Shown: positions 37,401-48,335, counted from the first letter of the stretch. The stretch is DNA of 64,000 nt from Symbiodinium natans (GCA_905221605.1 CAJNDS010002135.1:239501-303500); one strand, 5' to 3'. The notes: generated from the sequence alone by a model not told the origin. Numbers and translations are program-made.

Positions 37401-40400
37401 CACCGATTCTTCCGACAGCGAGAGCCAGAGGGCCATGCCCTGATGTGCATCGTCATTCAGTTGCCGGTGCTGTTTAGCTGCCCCTGCATTTAATGTGTTC
37501 AGTCCGAGAGACAGTTTACCGAGTTCACAGACAGGCACATGTCCCCATGCGCAAGTTCGTTTCTCTCTCCCCCTCCTCATGTCTGCGGTGACAGGCTTCC
37601 GTGCGCAGGCAGACCTGCTCCAACGAGAGCTGGAGTCTTTTGCGACACAGGCTAGGAGCCTCAGAAGAAGCTGGTGTTGGGCGCAGTTCCGTGCGCAACC
37701 ATGGACAGCTTCGACAGGAAGATACGCAGGATAAGAAATTCAACTCGCATGCGTTGCCACCTCATGGTTTCCTTAAGAATATGGATATGGAGGCAACATG
37801 CTGAAGCTTGACCGCTGTGTGGCAGGCACCATCCAGCCAAGCTGCCTACTGGACAGGCTGGTCGTGACAGAATTGGGAAGAGACCGAGCTCTGGCCTTGT
37901 TTTTGCAGACCGTCCTGTCAAGAGGCCTAGCAACCGTGGTTGACGAGATTTCGTTCAAGGACTTGGGGTGCCAAAAGCTGTTACCCTGGTCGAATTCAGT
38001 CACAGGAGGGTGCGCCGTCAGTGCAGATACTGCGGGTTGCCTCGTGATGCTGTGTTGAGGTACCAAAAAAGATGTGCCTGTCTGCAGCCAGTGCACCGCA
38101 TCGTGCAAGGAGCTTGAAGCAGCGCTTGCAGAAGTGACGCCGCCCGTTGGTATGTGGAGGGTGGTTCTGGAGAACTCTTCTCACAGAGGCCCCAAATCCC
38201 TAGGTCTTGAAATTCTCAAGCCTCACGCTCCACATGCAACACGGAAAGCCTAAGCCCATTCAAGCCGTGAGGCCGAAACCCCTAAGCCCAACCCCCGAAA
38301 GCTTTAAGCTCCAAGCTTTAAGGCCCTCACCGCACCGCTAGAACTGCAAGCGAACGACCCCCCCCCCCCCCCCCCTCGCGTTCTTGTCGGCCAACGACCT
38401 CTAAACTGAACCCCAAATCGCACAGGCCGAACATCTAAAACTCTAAGCAGATCAGCCCTCAGCTGAAGACCCTGAACCCCAACTCCCTGGACCCCCAAAA
38501 ACCCCCAACACCCCAAACCTTGCTGAAGTTTCCTATTGCGTCACCTTATAAATCTCCTCTACCCAAGGGCGCGAGATGTGGCAGCCTTCGCTTCGGCGCT
38601 CTGGGCTTCTCCAGTGGTGGGCATCTCGCTCTGCGAGGGCAACCTGCGGCAAAGCGAGGCAGAGCCTGGGCTGGAGCAGTATGCTTGGAAGGCTGAGGGG
38701 TTTTGGGAGTTCGGATTCAGGGTTTTGGGGATGTTAAGGTTGAAAAGCTTTGAAAGCTTTCCAGGGGGTTTCTCTCTCAAAATACAACATGCATTTCGTA
38801 TGTTCGTACATGTCGGGTCTTTGGTGTCTAAGATGATATGTGCTTTTCGCGCCTTTTGGGTTGAGAGGCTCAGGCATTGGCTCTGTGATGCTTCCTATCC
38901 CTGCTTCCATGAGCTCCCGGGAGCTTCACGGAAGTTCATGTCCACTTGACTATCTGCTGAATCTGAGGATAGCTTGATCTCCAACGTGAGGAAGTCCCTA
39001 AAGTCGGAGAACTTCATAGCCGTGCCGGTGTCTGATCCTTGACTGCACAGCTCCATAGCGTGATGCACATGCGCCAAGTGTTTGAGTTGTCAAATTGGAG
39101 TGTGGACATGAGAGTAGCCTCTTGAGAATCTCCATGTACCGTGTAAGCTTACAGGAGTGGCCAACGCCGCGGGTTGCCAAAGTGCCTGCAAACAGCTTCG
39201 GCCCCGGAAGCTTGCCAGCAAATCTGTTCGTAGCTGCACCAGGAAGTAGACACCTCGGACCCTAGGGTTTTGTTTGCTTACCCCATGTCGGCTCGCTTTG
39301 TGATGTAGAGCTCACATGGTGGCCGAGAGGGTTGGCTTCAACTGGCAGCACAGGCCCAAGCAGCTGCGCACCGTGCCCGTGCGCCGCCATGTGATCCAAG
39401 GTGTGGTCCTGGTCAACCAGATCATGGACCCAGCGGAGGAGCGTAGTTGCAAGACTGAATTCGTGATGGATCACACTCGCATGTGGCGCCATATCGATAT
39501 CTATATATATATATGTATGTATATATATATATATACATACATATGCATAACTATATACATATATATATATATATATATCTTGCACTTTTTTAGGGCCCTT
39601 CAAGAGTTTCGAGGCTTGCTGTGAGATCGGAAGTCCATGAGTCGCGCTGCGAGGAGAACTCTGCTGTGGAACTCAGCTTCCAAGCCGGCCACCACCCCAG
39701 AAGTCCACCTCCGCTTTCTTTCGGAAAAAGTGGGGGTGTGTTACGGTGTGTTTTTCCAGTATTCCATTGCGTGCGTGTTGCACAACTGGCACCTTCAACG
39801 CCCCCTCAGGCAGCACTCGTAGTGGGTCTGCTGAAGATCTACAATACCTCTCCGAGCTGCAGGAGAGGGCAGTGCAGTAGCATACTTAGGAAAGAGCCAT
39901 GTGAGAGGGGCCAGGTGAATACACAGGCTCCACTGGTTGCAATGGGTGGAGTGCGATCTATGGAGAATCCAGAGCTATGCAGCGCAGCCTGCAGGTCCTG
40001 ACATCAGTCCTAAGCGACGAGCACCTCGGGAGCAAGGCTTTCAGATTGCAACTCCTGGCTCTACTTGGTGAACTCTGGCGAGCATCTCAGGTTCTACGAA
40101 GAGTTGCGCACACGCCAGCAGTTGGGATACGTCGTCAACTGCCGTTTGGACCTCGTGGGGTTGAACGTGAAAGTTGCCAGAAGCGCGCAGTCTCATGTGC
40201 GCCCTGCAGGACCGGGGAGAGGGGGCCTTCCGTTGCTCGGCTGCAAGATGCAGCAAGAAATGAACCCAACGACACAGCGTGCCACAGCGTGTCCTGTGTC
40301 AGTGGAAGGCAGGGTTTCGGTTTCCCTGAACCAAGGGATTGTTTTCCTGGTGCAGGGGGCCGTGCTGCGTCCTGTGCAGGCCAGGAAGAGCGCTATCCCA

Positions 40401-41978
40401 GGGATTTCTCTGCTCTGCTTCAAATCCCAACATAGCACCTTCTACAGAACAGCTGCAGCTGCAGGTTCTGGACAGGATTGACATGTTCATTGAGGGCGCG
40501 ATGAGCCTCATCGACGTGTCAAGCCTAGAGCCTGACAAGGGAATGACCACGTGCCATCCGAGACCCGGCTTGCCCTCACCAAGGCCAAATCTGACAAGGA
40601 GATAGCTGCACTTGCAGATGCGCTGGCCCAGGCGCCGACGACAGGACAACTTAATGGGACGTCATAAAGGTTCATGAGCCCGAACAAGCCCATGCCCTCA
40701 GCCGCATTCGACGGATGCCTTGTTGCGCTCACGTCAGGCCAGACTCGTGCGCCCGCAGCAGCTTGCGGAAGCGAGCCAGCGGCGATGGGGCGAGATCCGC
40801 AGCGCCGCGGCTTTCATGTTGGGAGATCCCGCTTTAGCCGAGTTCCACGTGTGCTCCATCGCTGTACTCTAGCGCCCATGACACCTTGATTTCGAAATCA
40901 CACAACACTACATAGCCCGACATGCACGCCCAGCAGAGCGCCACGGACTGCACGTGGAGGGTCCACGAATAAAAGGACCTCGATGACTCTGCCAGCCACT
41001 GCAAAGAGAAATGCGGGTAATGAATACGACAATCGCGCAGAACAACAATACGAAGAAGTCGCACAATAGCAAACAAGATGCAACAAGTCTGCATGGAAGT
41101 CCTCCCCAGTTGAGTTGCCTCAAGGGTGAGAGGCCACGCGCCGAACGGGGTTTAGGGTTTCGGGTTTAGGGTTTAGGAGGGAGATTTGCCCTGGACAGGA
41201 TTGCCACATCTGCCCACCACCTCGCCAAGAACAGGATTCCCCAAGATGTCTGTGACATGTTCCTAGCAAGCCTAAACCCTATATAAGCATTTCCTAAACA
41301 TCTGCTAAACATCCCCTAAGCCCTAAACTGTAGACCCTAAGCCCTGAACCCGACACCCTAAACCCTAAAACGTCCAAGACCCTTCTGACAGAGCCAAGGT
41401 CGAGCTTTTCGCTGGCAGCGGCGCCTGGAGGAAAGGGCCCCTGAAAGGGCCCTCGATGCACCGAATGTTAGACTTGGGATGTTCCTGTTGGAGGAACAGT
41501 CCTTAATAGGGAATATAGTACCCCCTGTCATGATCCCGATTAAGGACTGTTGTTAGAATCACAAGGGGTCCTCGTATGTCTTACACTAGTAGTGCTTCCA
41601 TGTGTTTCAGGGGCCACACGTTGGCCAGACCACGACTCCAAAATGCTGACATTTTTCAAACCCTAAACCCTATGTCATTATATCCTAAACCGAAAACCCC
41701 CCCAAAACTAAACCCTAATATGCCCTAATGGTAAGAGGGGGGGCAGGTTTGAACGTGATCTCGGAGGCCCAATGGAGTCCGGTCATGTCAGGGTCGGCTG
41801 CATCCTGGAATTTAGCTTCGCTCCCGACGATCGTCTTAGCACACTGTTGAACATTCTTCGCTAAGAGTTTGAAGGGGCCAGATTTCAGACACCGCATCCT
41901 GCGCAGCATGGGCCGGAAGGAGGCGTTGGCGCTCAAAGCCGTGAAGAAGCAAGATGTGAAGGAGGCCATGCATTGTCA
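28461..41978 (+). CDS. Insulysin-like M16 metallopeptidase, about 25 exons
   Basis: Zinc endopeptidase of the insulin-degrading-enzyme type (M16A), which cleaves small peptides inside a closed chamber. Blocks follow the family order. 28461-28581: LQNGLRVLVCSD, AAALDVHVG. 28785-28885: inverted zinc motif HFCEH at 28826-28840, then LGTEQYPDES. 28997-29056: SGSSNAFTEAE. 29146-29271: ALERFGTFFQNPLF. 29461-29523: NAINSEHLKN, with the third zinc ligand Glu. 29638-29693: RANPAHPYHQFG. 29957-30128: GIDLRAELVRYY, MTLCILGDEPPD. 31270-31340: LGHEGPRSL. 31446-31503: GWITALEVGS. 32121-32210 and 32290-32383. 32691-32756: FLRADNAIITVAQ. 36720-36775: VPKAYAFIELRT. 36950-37010. 37159-37200: GLAFNFTTSMRGVE. 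37309-37405. 37596-37655. 38569-38668: VVGISLCEGNL. 39327-39450. 39655-39683. 40090-40171: LRTRQQLGYVV. 40440-40517. 40560-40630. 40757-40826: RRWGEIRSAAAF. 41890-41978: LKAVKKQDVKEAM. Catalytic and substrate-clamp residues look intact. True start and stop not located. Confidence 0.9.
29298..29420. mobile_element. Family A MITE-like element, copy 1
   Basis: 123 bp with terminal inverted repeats TGGGATGTTCCCC and GGGGGAGCATCCCA. The inside contains ACTAACAGTCCTTAA and TTAAGGACTGGTAGTAT, also inverted. It sits wholly inside the 189-bp intron 29272-29460 of the M16 peptidase gene and makes up most of it. No clear target duplication. Confidence 0.75.
33484..35965. repeat. AT-rich island, 2.5 kb, bounded by TA microsatellites
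   Basis: Starts with (TA)-rich tracts at 33490-33790 built from TATACTA-like units and ends with ATATATATATGTATATG at 35915-35945. The middle is AT/T-rich. It holds three spaced units with AAATCGCAAGCAGTG at about 35500-35625. No convincing gene; frames over 34140-34900 are T/G- and Cys-rich. It lies in the M16 gene intron between the 32.7-kb and 36.7-kb exons. I could not find matching inverted termini like those at 22015-24120. Confidence 0.6.
36214..36263. repeat. Interstitial telomere-like (TTTAGGG)n
   Basis: About seven perfect tandem copies of TTTAGGG, in an intron of the M16 gene. TTTAGGG is the telomere repeat type known from dinoflagellates and plants. Confidence 0.9.
36384..36475. 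mobile_element. Family B element, diverged copy
   Basis: GTGGGGTTCCCAAAATTGGG followed by GTACCCC and, on the right, AGAACCCCCAAGAAGG. It resembles the left half of the better copies. In an intron of the M16 gene. Confidence 0.35.
38240..38535. repeat. Degenerate CCCTAAAGC-type repeat with C tract
   Basis: Repeated AAGCCC, CCTAAGCCC and AACCCC motifs surround a C run of about 18 near 38358-38376. Low-complexity intron sequence in the M16 gene, perhaps decayed telomere-like repeat. Confidence 0.4.
39495..39580. repeat. TA microsatellite
   Basis: (TA)n with GTATGTA interruptions, in an M16 gene intron. A similar tract lies at 55385-55440. Both resemble the (TA)n sequence flanking the AT-rich element at 22015-24120. 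Confidence 0.8.
41140..41370. repeat. Telomere-like repeats in both orientations
   Basis: TTTAGGG-type units at 41150-41178 are followed by CCCTAAA-type units at 41270-41368, many degenerate. Opposite orientations face each other across about 90 bp. Near the 3' end of the M16 gene. Confidence 0.65.
41475..41590. mobile_element. Family A MITE-like element, diverged copy
   Basis: The left end TTAGACTTGGGATGTTCC matches the other copies. The inside has AACAGTCCTTAATAGGGA, then GATTAAGGACTGTT in inverse orientation. The right end is decayed (GGGGTCCTCGTATGTCTTA). In the last recognised intron of the M16 gene. Confidence 0.6.
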
Positions 41979-42241
41979 GGGGAGTCGGTCGGGACAGACT
42001 GCGCACGCACGGACGTGTCTCTTCAATTCTGCGACTCGAGGAAAAGGTAGAATCTCGAAATTTGGGCTCCGGACAGGCATTCCGACGTTGGCTGGCCCCA
42101 GGCGGTTCCGAGCGCCGACGTTTGGTCTCATTCTGTGGGCCTGCCCAAGCGTCATTTGGACCCAAGAAGCTTTGAAGCTTGTGGGGTCATTGGCTTTTGA
42201 CATGGCCCTTGTATCGAATCCGTATTCTTACATATTCACAT

Positions 42242-43400
42242 CTCAGGCTTCAGACTCTTGCTGCGGAGCTGGAGGGCAAAGGTGCCCAGGTGCCAGCACT
42301 CGCATTCATCTGCCCATGCAGCATCATGCAGCTATCCTACGTGGTCCTACTACATGCGATGTACCATCCAAGACATCATTCCATCTTCTGATGCTTGTCG
42401 ATGGGACTTGTCCGTGAGGTCGTTACGGATCCGCAAAACTTTGCGCGCCAGCAACCTGGACGCAAGCCTAAGCCCAGACAGTCCCGGTGTTCATGCGGAA
42501 GCCCCTTGCTGAACCAGGAACGTTGGCTTCCCTAGTACGCTCAGGCAGCCGCAATGGCCGGCCTTGCCTGTGAGCGACAAAGCGTGACGGTCGAGCGTTT
42601 GCAAAAGTGCAGCATGAAGGCTTGAGCTTCGGATAATTTGAAGCAAAGGTCGAGGTGAAGCACCTGTGGAGGTTGCTTGCACCATCATGCGCGATCGTGC
42701 AGTTTCAGAATAGGCAAGAGCCGAGTATCTACAGCTCTCTGTATTTCAGGCACGTGATGTATGATTGGTCGGCAAGCTTAAGAGAAGCAGTCGCAAAAGC
42801 CAGAAAGAGTCCGTCTCATAGCTCGTGTGGTGCCACCGACCTCCGCTGCCACAACAGCTTTAGCAGACCCTTCGGTGCACACCGCAGTGCCGAAGCTGAA
42901 GCAATGGCACGGCTCTCACTGGTGTCCCTGGCAAGAGAGTTGTCACGCTGACGTGGTATGTGAGTGCTACTAGCCTTCGCCGTCCAAGAAGGATAGTGGC
43001 AAAACAGACATTTGCAGTCAGAAGAGAAGCATTCAGTTCTTTTGAGTCGCATGTCCATGCTTCAACGGTGTTGTCTGCATCCTGCCTTGGTGCCAGGCCT
43101 CATTGCTGGTTCTCGCAGCCTCGGTCTACGCCGGGGCGCCTGCATGAAATTTACTGTAGAAGACCACACAACATCAAGGTTCCTGTCTTACTCAAGGACA
43201 GATGGGCCACACAAGAGGTTCAGGGACGCCGGGCGGCTCTCGAACATCAGTGTACCGTCGTCCATGGTCCATGTCATCATGCATCGTACACGCCTCCATT
43301 CTGGGTCTTTGGCCTGATACCGTCAAGAGCTGTTCATGACCTCGGGTTGGCTGCGTGGACAGCAAAGCCCTACCATAGGCCTAGGACAGGCGGGGACAGG
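42242..43400 (+). other. No supported gene; possible short exon
   Basis: A piece at 42246-42285 reads LQTLAAELEGKGAQ and could be a helical exon near the end of the peptidase gene. Otherwise the frames here show no motifs. Confidence 0.25.
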
Positions 43401-43415
43401 CTTGTTGGAAGAACT

Positions 43416-43543
43416 ATAGACATAATTTGTTGGGATGTTCCCCCTTATACTAACAGTCCTTAATCGGGATTATAGTAGGGGGTACTATAATCCCTATGAA
43501 GGACTCTTAGAATAAGGGGAACATCCCAAGCAATATGTCTAAT
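43416..43543. mobile_element. Family A MITE-like element, best copy
   Basis: About 128 bp. The left end ATAGACATAATTTG is followed by TTGGGATGTTCCCCC. The right end is AAGGGGAACATCCCAA followed by GCAATATGTCTAAT. The inverted repeats reach about 30 bp with an outer TAGACATA. The inside has TAACAGTCCTTAATCGGG and CCTATGAAGGACTCTTAG. It ends about 60 bp before the start codon of the WW/cold-shock gene. Confidence 0.75.
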
Positions 43544-43605
43544 CTCCGCAGATTTTGTGTGGCTCAGACTCCATAGGGGAAGGCGGACGAGGCCCCAAAC
43601 AAAAC

Positions 43606-46115
43606 ATGTCTGGGCTTCCACCAGGCGCTGCAGTTCTGTGGCACGCGCATGCAGTTACCGTGTTTGCGTCGAAGTTCTGTTGCTCCAAGCTTGGCGCAGG
43701 GTGGGCTGAGCACATTGACCCCAACACGGGCAATCCGCAGCCCAGCTGCAAGCAGCAAAGTCAGAGCTGATTCGGCCATGCTGCGCACGGCTCCTGAAGC
43801 ACTGACAGTACCGATTCGCACGTTTCCCTCACTCGTGCTACGTTCCTGGTCCCAGCCCCTTCGCAACCTTTGAGGTACTACCACAATACCGCCACCGGAG
43901 AGGCTGTGGAGTTTCCGACGTTGCGCAGTAGCATGGCAAACCTTTACTGAAATAGCTGCACTCAAGAATCAAGATCTTCGGCCATCAGCTGAGCAACTTG
44001 GGCTTCAGCGTTGGAGGTCACCTGGACCAAGCCCGGCGACGATGGCGCCGCTGCGCAGGCAGCCTCTGAGCATTTCAGTCGAGCTTTTCACAATCAAGTG
44101 GCCTGGACAGGCTCAGCCGACCCCGGGTCCCTTGGCACAATGTTCCATGTCTTCTGCTGTCTTCTGATGTCTCCTGCAAGCTTTGTAACCATTGCGCCCC
44201 CCACGACATGCGTTAAAGACGACATCTGCAGTCACCGGCTCCTCCATCATTGTGCCGCGTGGCCTGTGCCAAAGCAAGGTCTAGATGGCGGGGGAATGCA
44301 GAATGGTGCAGACCCTGGTGGCCTGAGCCTCACTCAGCGCAAGACCCGAAAAAGCTGCCTGGAGCCGTGCTTCTTGTTCAGGCATGGGCGGAATGGCTGG
44401 TGGCATGGGCATGGGCCAGATGGGCATGGGGCAGCCACAGATGGGCCGCTCTGGCGGAACTCAGTCACGCAATGTCAACCCCCGACGGGGGTAAGCTTGA
44501 TGATTTTGTTCGACCAAGGCCAGCCAATGGGGCAAGGCATGGGCGGAATGGGCCAGATGGGCATGGGCCAGCCAATGGGCCAGATGCAGATGGGCATGGG
44601 GCAGCCCATGGGGCAAATGCAGCAGCCCATGGGGGGCTGCATGGGAGGTCAGATGGGCATGGGCATGGGTGGTGGGTGTATGGGAATGGACGGTATGGGA
44701 GGTCAGATGGGTATGGGAGGAATGGGTATGGGTGGCGGTATGGGCGGCATGGGGATGGGCATGGGTGGCGGAATGGACGGTGGCCTGCAGACTGGCACTG
44801 TCAAGTCGTGGAACGATGAGAAAGGCTTCGGCTTCATCATTCCGTTTCCAGGTAGCATTCACTTGCGCTGCACACGTGGCAGGGACCGTAAGCCGCAAGC
44901 CTGTAGTCCTCATCCCATTTCCGCACCAAGGAACGGCGGTGGAGATGACATTTTTGTCCACAGAAGTGCTCTGACAGATGGTGGTATGCTGCTCCAGGGT
45001 GCCCAGGTCCAGTTTGAGGTGACGTGGAATGCCCAGAAAGGCAGCTTGGCTCGCATCGTGGTTCTGACTGATGCGGGAAGAGGTTCTTCCAACATGCTGC
45101 GGAACACGAACCTCAACAAACCTGACAGACCGCAAGCCTAAACCGTAATCTACGTCCGACACCCCTCTAGCCAGGCAAGAGCCAGGCCTCCCGAGTGACG
45201 GGCGCAGTGCCCCAGCAAAAGGCCGTGGGTGGATTCCGGAAGCACTGCTAAGCTCTGTTTCTTCCTAAAGGGTGGCCCACGTTGCACGCAAGGATAAGTC
45301 GTTTACTAGGGTGCAACCACGTTGTACCATTTGAGGGCCATGCCGTTGTAGCATGATGCACGTTTGCTGGAGTCATCTTTGAGTCGCCGGTGCACAAGTA
45401 CATGTTTGATCGCAGGGCGGTGGCAAAGGTGGCGACAGCGGCTTTGGTGGTGGCGGTGGGGGCAAGGCTGGGATGATCCCTTGCATGCACTCTGCCAAAA
45501 ACATACTTGCGGCAGCTTGCGGAATTGTTGCTTGCCACTTCATGTGTCAGGGTGGCCAGTCCGGTGCCTTGGCATAGACAAACGCACAGAGAGAAAGCCG
45601 GCGTGTCACAGAAGCTGTTGTAGTGCCGTTTGCGCGTTGAGCTCAGGACTTGCCGGACCCACGGTGCAAGCCACCGGCATCGTCAAGGCAGCCACGAAAT
45701 TGGGGGCGACGGTATGCATCCGCAGCAAAGGATGAAGATGAATGCGCAGGATGTGCTAGAATTCTTGACAGGTGTGGTTCGAAGAGAAAGGCTTTGGCTT
45801 CGTCAGCCCCGAGGGAGGTGGTGATGATTGCTACGTCCACAGGACTCCCAAAGTACTGGCGCTCACAAAGCTCCTATGACCTCATACCGCAAAGGCTTTT
45901 GCATTCACACTGCAGGACGGCCCTCTCCGATGGCCAGACCCTGGTTCAGAACACGACAGTACAGTATACTGCTCTGCCCTGAGACCATCCACAATACTGC
46001 TACCGAAATCAGCAGACTTCACCAGTTCGAGTACACAGCATAATATGGCGGTTTGCCAGAACTCTAGTGCTGAGGCCCAGTGGAATGCCCAGAAGCAGAA
46101 GTATACAGTGCGAGG
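43606..46115 (+). CDS. WW-domain plus two cold-shock-domain protein
   Basis: Probable RNA-binding protein with an N-terminal WW domain that would bind Pro-rich partners. Start ATG at 43606 (MSGLPPG). Exons set by reading frame: 43606-43624, 43700-43736, 43875-43905 and 44017-44044 together make the WW domain, with GWAEHIDPNTGNP, YYHNTATGEAV and TWTKPGDD giving both Trp. 44382-44444 and 44519-44843 encode a Gly/Met/Gln-rich linker (GMGQPMGQMQ type), then the first cold-shock domain: GTVKSWNDEKGFGFIIP joins 44931-45060 (GGGDDIFVHRSAL). 45416-45466 and 45551-45563 are Gly-rich. 45647-45687, 45772-45842 and from 45916 form the second domain (TGIVKVWFEEKGFGF, DDCYVHRTALSDG). QWNAQKQKY near 46070 is its end. 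RNP1 (KGFGF) is intact in both; RNP2 is DIFVH in the first and DCYVH in the second. The last exon and stop are uncertain. Confidence 0.85.
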
Positions 46116-46264
46116 CTTACACAGCCTTAAACACAGTATGGTGCGGGGCATGTCGCACGTAGCACCCGACTGCCGATGGCCCAGGCCACTAGTGAATCTT
46201 GGCTGCATCTAGGCGCTGCGGTACTGTGGCCTGTATAGAATCGAATAGAGTATGTAATCTATAC

Positions 46265-46500
46265 ATAAGTATGTCTGTCTGTATGTCTGTATGTATGTAT
46301 GTATGCATGTATGCATGTATGCATGTATGCATGTATGCATGTATGCATGTATGCATGTATGCATGTATGCATGTATGCATGTATGCATGTATGCATGTAT
46401 GCATGTATGCATGTATGCATGTATGCATGTATGCATGTATGTGTATGTATGTATGTATGTATGTATGTATGTATGTATGTATGTATGTATGTATGTATAA
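46265..46500. repeat. TATGCATG and GTAT microsatellite
   Basis: About eighteen perfect copies of the 8-bp palindromic unit ATGCATGT at 46300-46440 run into (GTAT)n to 46497. Open frames of Met-Tyr-Val-Cys across it are artefacts. Confidence 0.95.
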
Positions 46501-46725
46501 TATATATATATATACACACAGATATATAGGTATATATAGATATATAGATATATAGATATATAGATATATAGATATATAGATATATAGATATATAGATATA
46601 TAGATATATAGATCTATAGATCTATAGATCTATAGATATATAGATATATAGATATATAGATATATAGATATATAGATATATAGATATATAGATATATAGA
46701 TATATAGATATACAGATATATAACC
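46501..46725. repeat. GATATATA microsatellite
   Basis: Tandem 8-bp GATATATA units with a central GATCTATA variant block at 46610-46630, directly after the previous repeat. Confidence 0.95.
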
Positions 46726-46911
46726 ATATGTATTGCACAAAAAAGCATGTAAAGTCTCATCTAGAACGCTATATTGTCTGGATTTTTGTTGGTGGTGGAG
46801 CACCGATGAGCACCGTTGCAGGTCACCGGGGCAGTCGCCAGCGGCTCCGCCCCCGGAGCCGGGGGCAGGGGCCCGGGCGGCAACTGGGGAGGCAGTGACC
46901 GTCAGAGATGC

Positions 46912-47025
46912 AGGGTTTAGGGTTTAGGGAAGTTTAGGATTTAAATTCGCGTCCCTTTTGGGGTTCCTATTACAAGGCGGCCCCTTATATTTAGGGTACC
47001 CAAAAAGGGACCCTTTTGAGTTCTG
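46912..47025. mobile_element. TTTAGGG remnant and family B-like element (reverse)
   Basis: GGGTTTAGGGTTTAGGG at 46914-46930 is followed by an imperfect inverted repeat, CGTCCCTTTTGGGGTTCC to GGGTACCCAAAAAGGGACCC at 46950-47013. Read on the minus strand it resembles family B, with GGGTACCC and GGAACCCC blocks. Confidence 0.4.
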
Positions 47026-47029
47026 ACCT

Positions 47030-47430
47030 CTCAGCCACCTTGCAGGCCTTGCTCTTACTAGAAAATGTCCCGAAACATCCCTAAGATGGTCACCTGATTT
47101 CATGGCACGCTGGGCAGGCGATGCCTACGGCAAAGCTCAAGATATGGGCCCCGGAGGCTTTCGCGACTCGGCAAAATTGGGACGACATAATAAGGTTTGC
47201 CGGTTCCGAATGATTTGGGTTATGTTCTGCGTTTCAAAGTTCATTTCTCACTCTTCAAGTTCAGTACTCACTTGCTTTTGAGCTACTGTTCTGATTCTGA
47301 TTATTCGGCTGTCAGCTCGCATTGGTCAGAGATTGTCAGTGAATGCCAGTGAAATAGAAGGCCTTGCATCAAAGTTCGCCCTGTTCGGCCCTTAGTCCGC
47401 CGAGTCCAGCTGACTGATGAGACGCAAGGA
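47030..47430. other. No supported gene
   Basis: No motif-bearing frame, repeat or RNA gene seen. Confidence 0.4.
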
Positions 47431-47449
47431 GCGGAGCCCTACCACGCTG

Positions 47450-48335
47450 GGGGCTGCGACGGCTGTGGCGGCTGTGGCGGCTGCGGTGGCTGTGGGCCTC
47501 CGCCTCGGCAACTGCCACTTTTGACTGACCAGCGCCGTCTGCCACACCAAAAGCCTCCCTGGAGCGAACACAACACCAGCATGAAATGTTGTGAATCTCC
47601 GGGATGATGTCGAAAATGTCCAACATTGTCAAAAGAGGCCAGAGACAATTCTGAAATGGCTGCGGGTGCTGGAGATTCGTAGATATGCCGTTCGAGGCCG
47701 CAGGTGACAGGACTGAGGAAAAACACCCAGCTGCAGGAATGTGTTCGGCAGGTCGCATCATCATAGCCCTTGAGTTGTTTATGGACGATGCGGTAGCAGG
47801 TCGCTATGGCATAGCGAAATGCACAACAAGCTGCCACTGGGTGCGAGGCGCTCTTCGGTAACGGTGGCACTGTCTGTGGCACTATCTAAGTCTAGCAGTG
47901 CCGTCACAAACGTCATTTTTTGAAGTCCGGAGGAAGATCGGGAAGAAGAATCCATCACCTTGCAGACTAAAGGTGAGAATGTACCAAGAGCTCGCGCAGT
48001 CACAATCGTTGCCGTGGCAAGATATGTACCTGCTGGCTTAGCAAACTCTTGATGGTTACCTGGTAGCCAGCATGGCATCCTTGACATACCACTGCTGCCT
48101 GCCGCCCTTGCGTTTTCATCGTGGGCTTGCTGAGGTTGGACGCCGGCTGCGGAGGTTGCGGCGGCTGCGGCGGCTGCGACGGCGGTTGTGGAGGCTGTGG
48201 GGGTTGTGGCGGCTGTGGCGGCCTTGATGGCGGCTGTGGGGGCTGCATGGGCTGCGGCGGCTGCGATGGCGGCTGCGGTGGCTGTGGTGGCTGCGATGGC
48301 GGCTGTGGGGGTGACGGTGGTGGATTCTATCCCGC
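47450..48335. repeat. Two GGCGGCTGC-type repeat blocks
   Basis: Tandem GGCTGYGGC-like triplet-pair repeats at 47455-47505 and 48140-48325. On + they encode Cys-Gly-Gly (GGCGGCDGGCGG). On - they encode Pro-Gln-Pro or Ala-rich tracts. Which strand, if either, is translated cannot be told from the repeat itself. Confidence 0.6.

Noticed and set aside
44461-45162. Minus-strand frame of 233 codons, His/Ala/Thr-rich
   Set aside because: Complement of the Gly/Met linker and cold-shock exons, which have clear + strand domain motifs.
46199-46555. Frames of repeated Met-Tyr-Val-Cys or His-Thr-Tyr
   Set aside because: Translation of the ATGCATGT and GTAT microsatellites.
46265-46725. CRISPR-like regular spacing
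   Set aside because: Simple tandem microsatellite with no unique spacers, in a eukaryotic genome.
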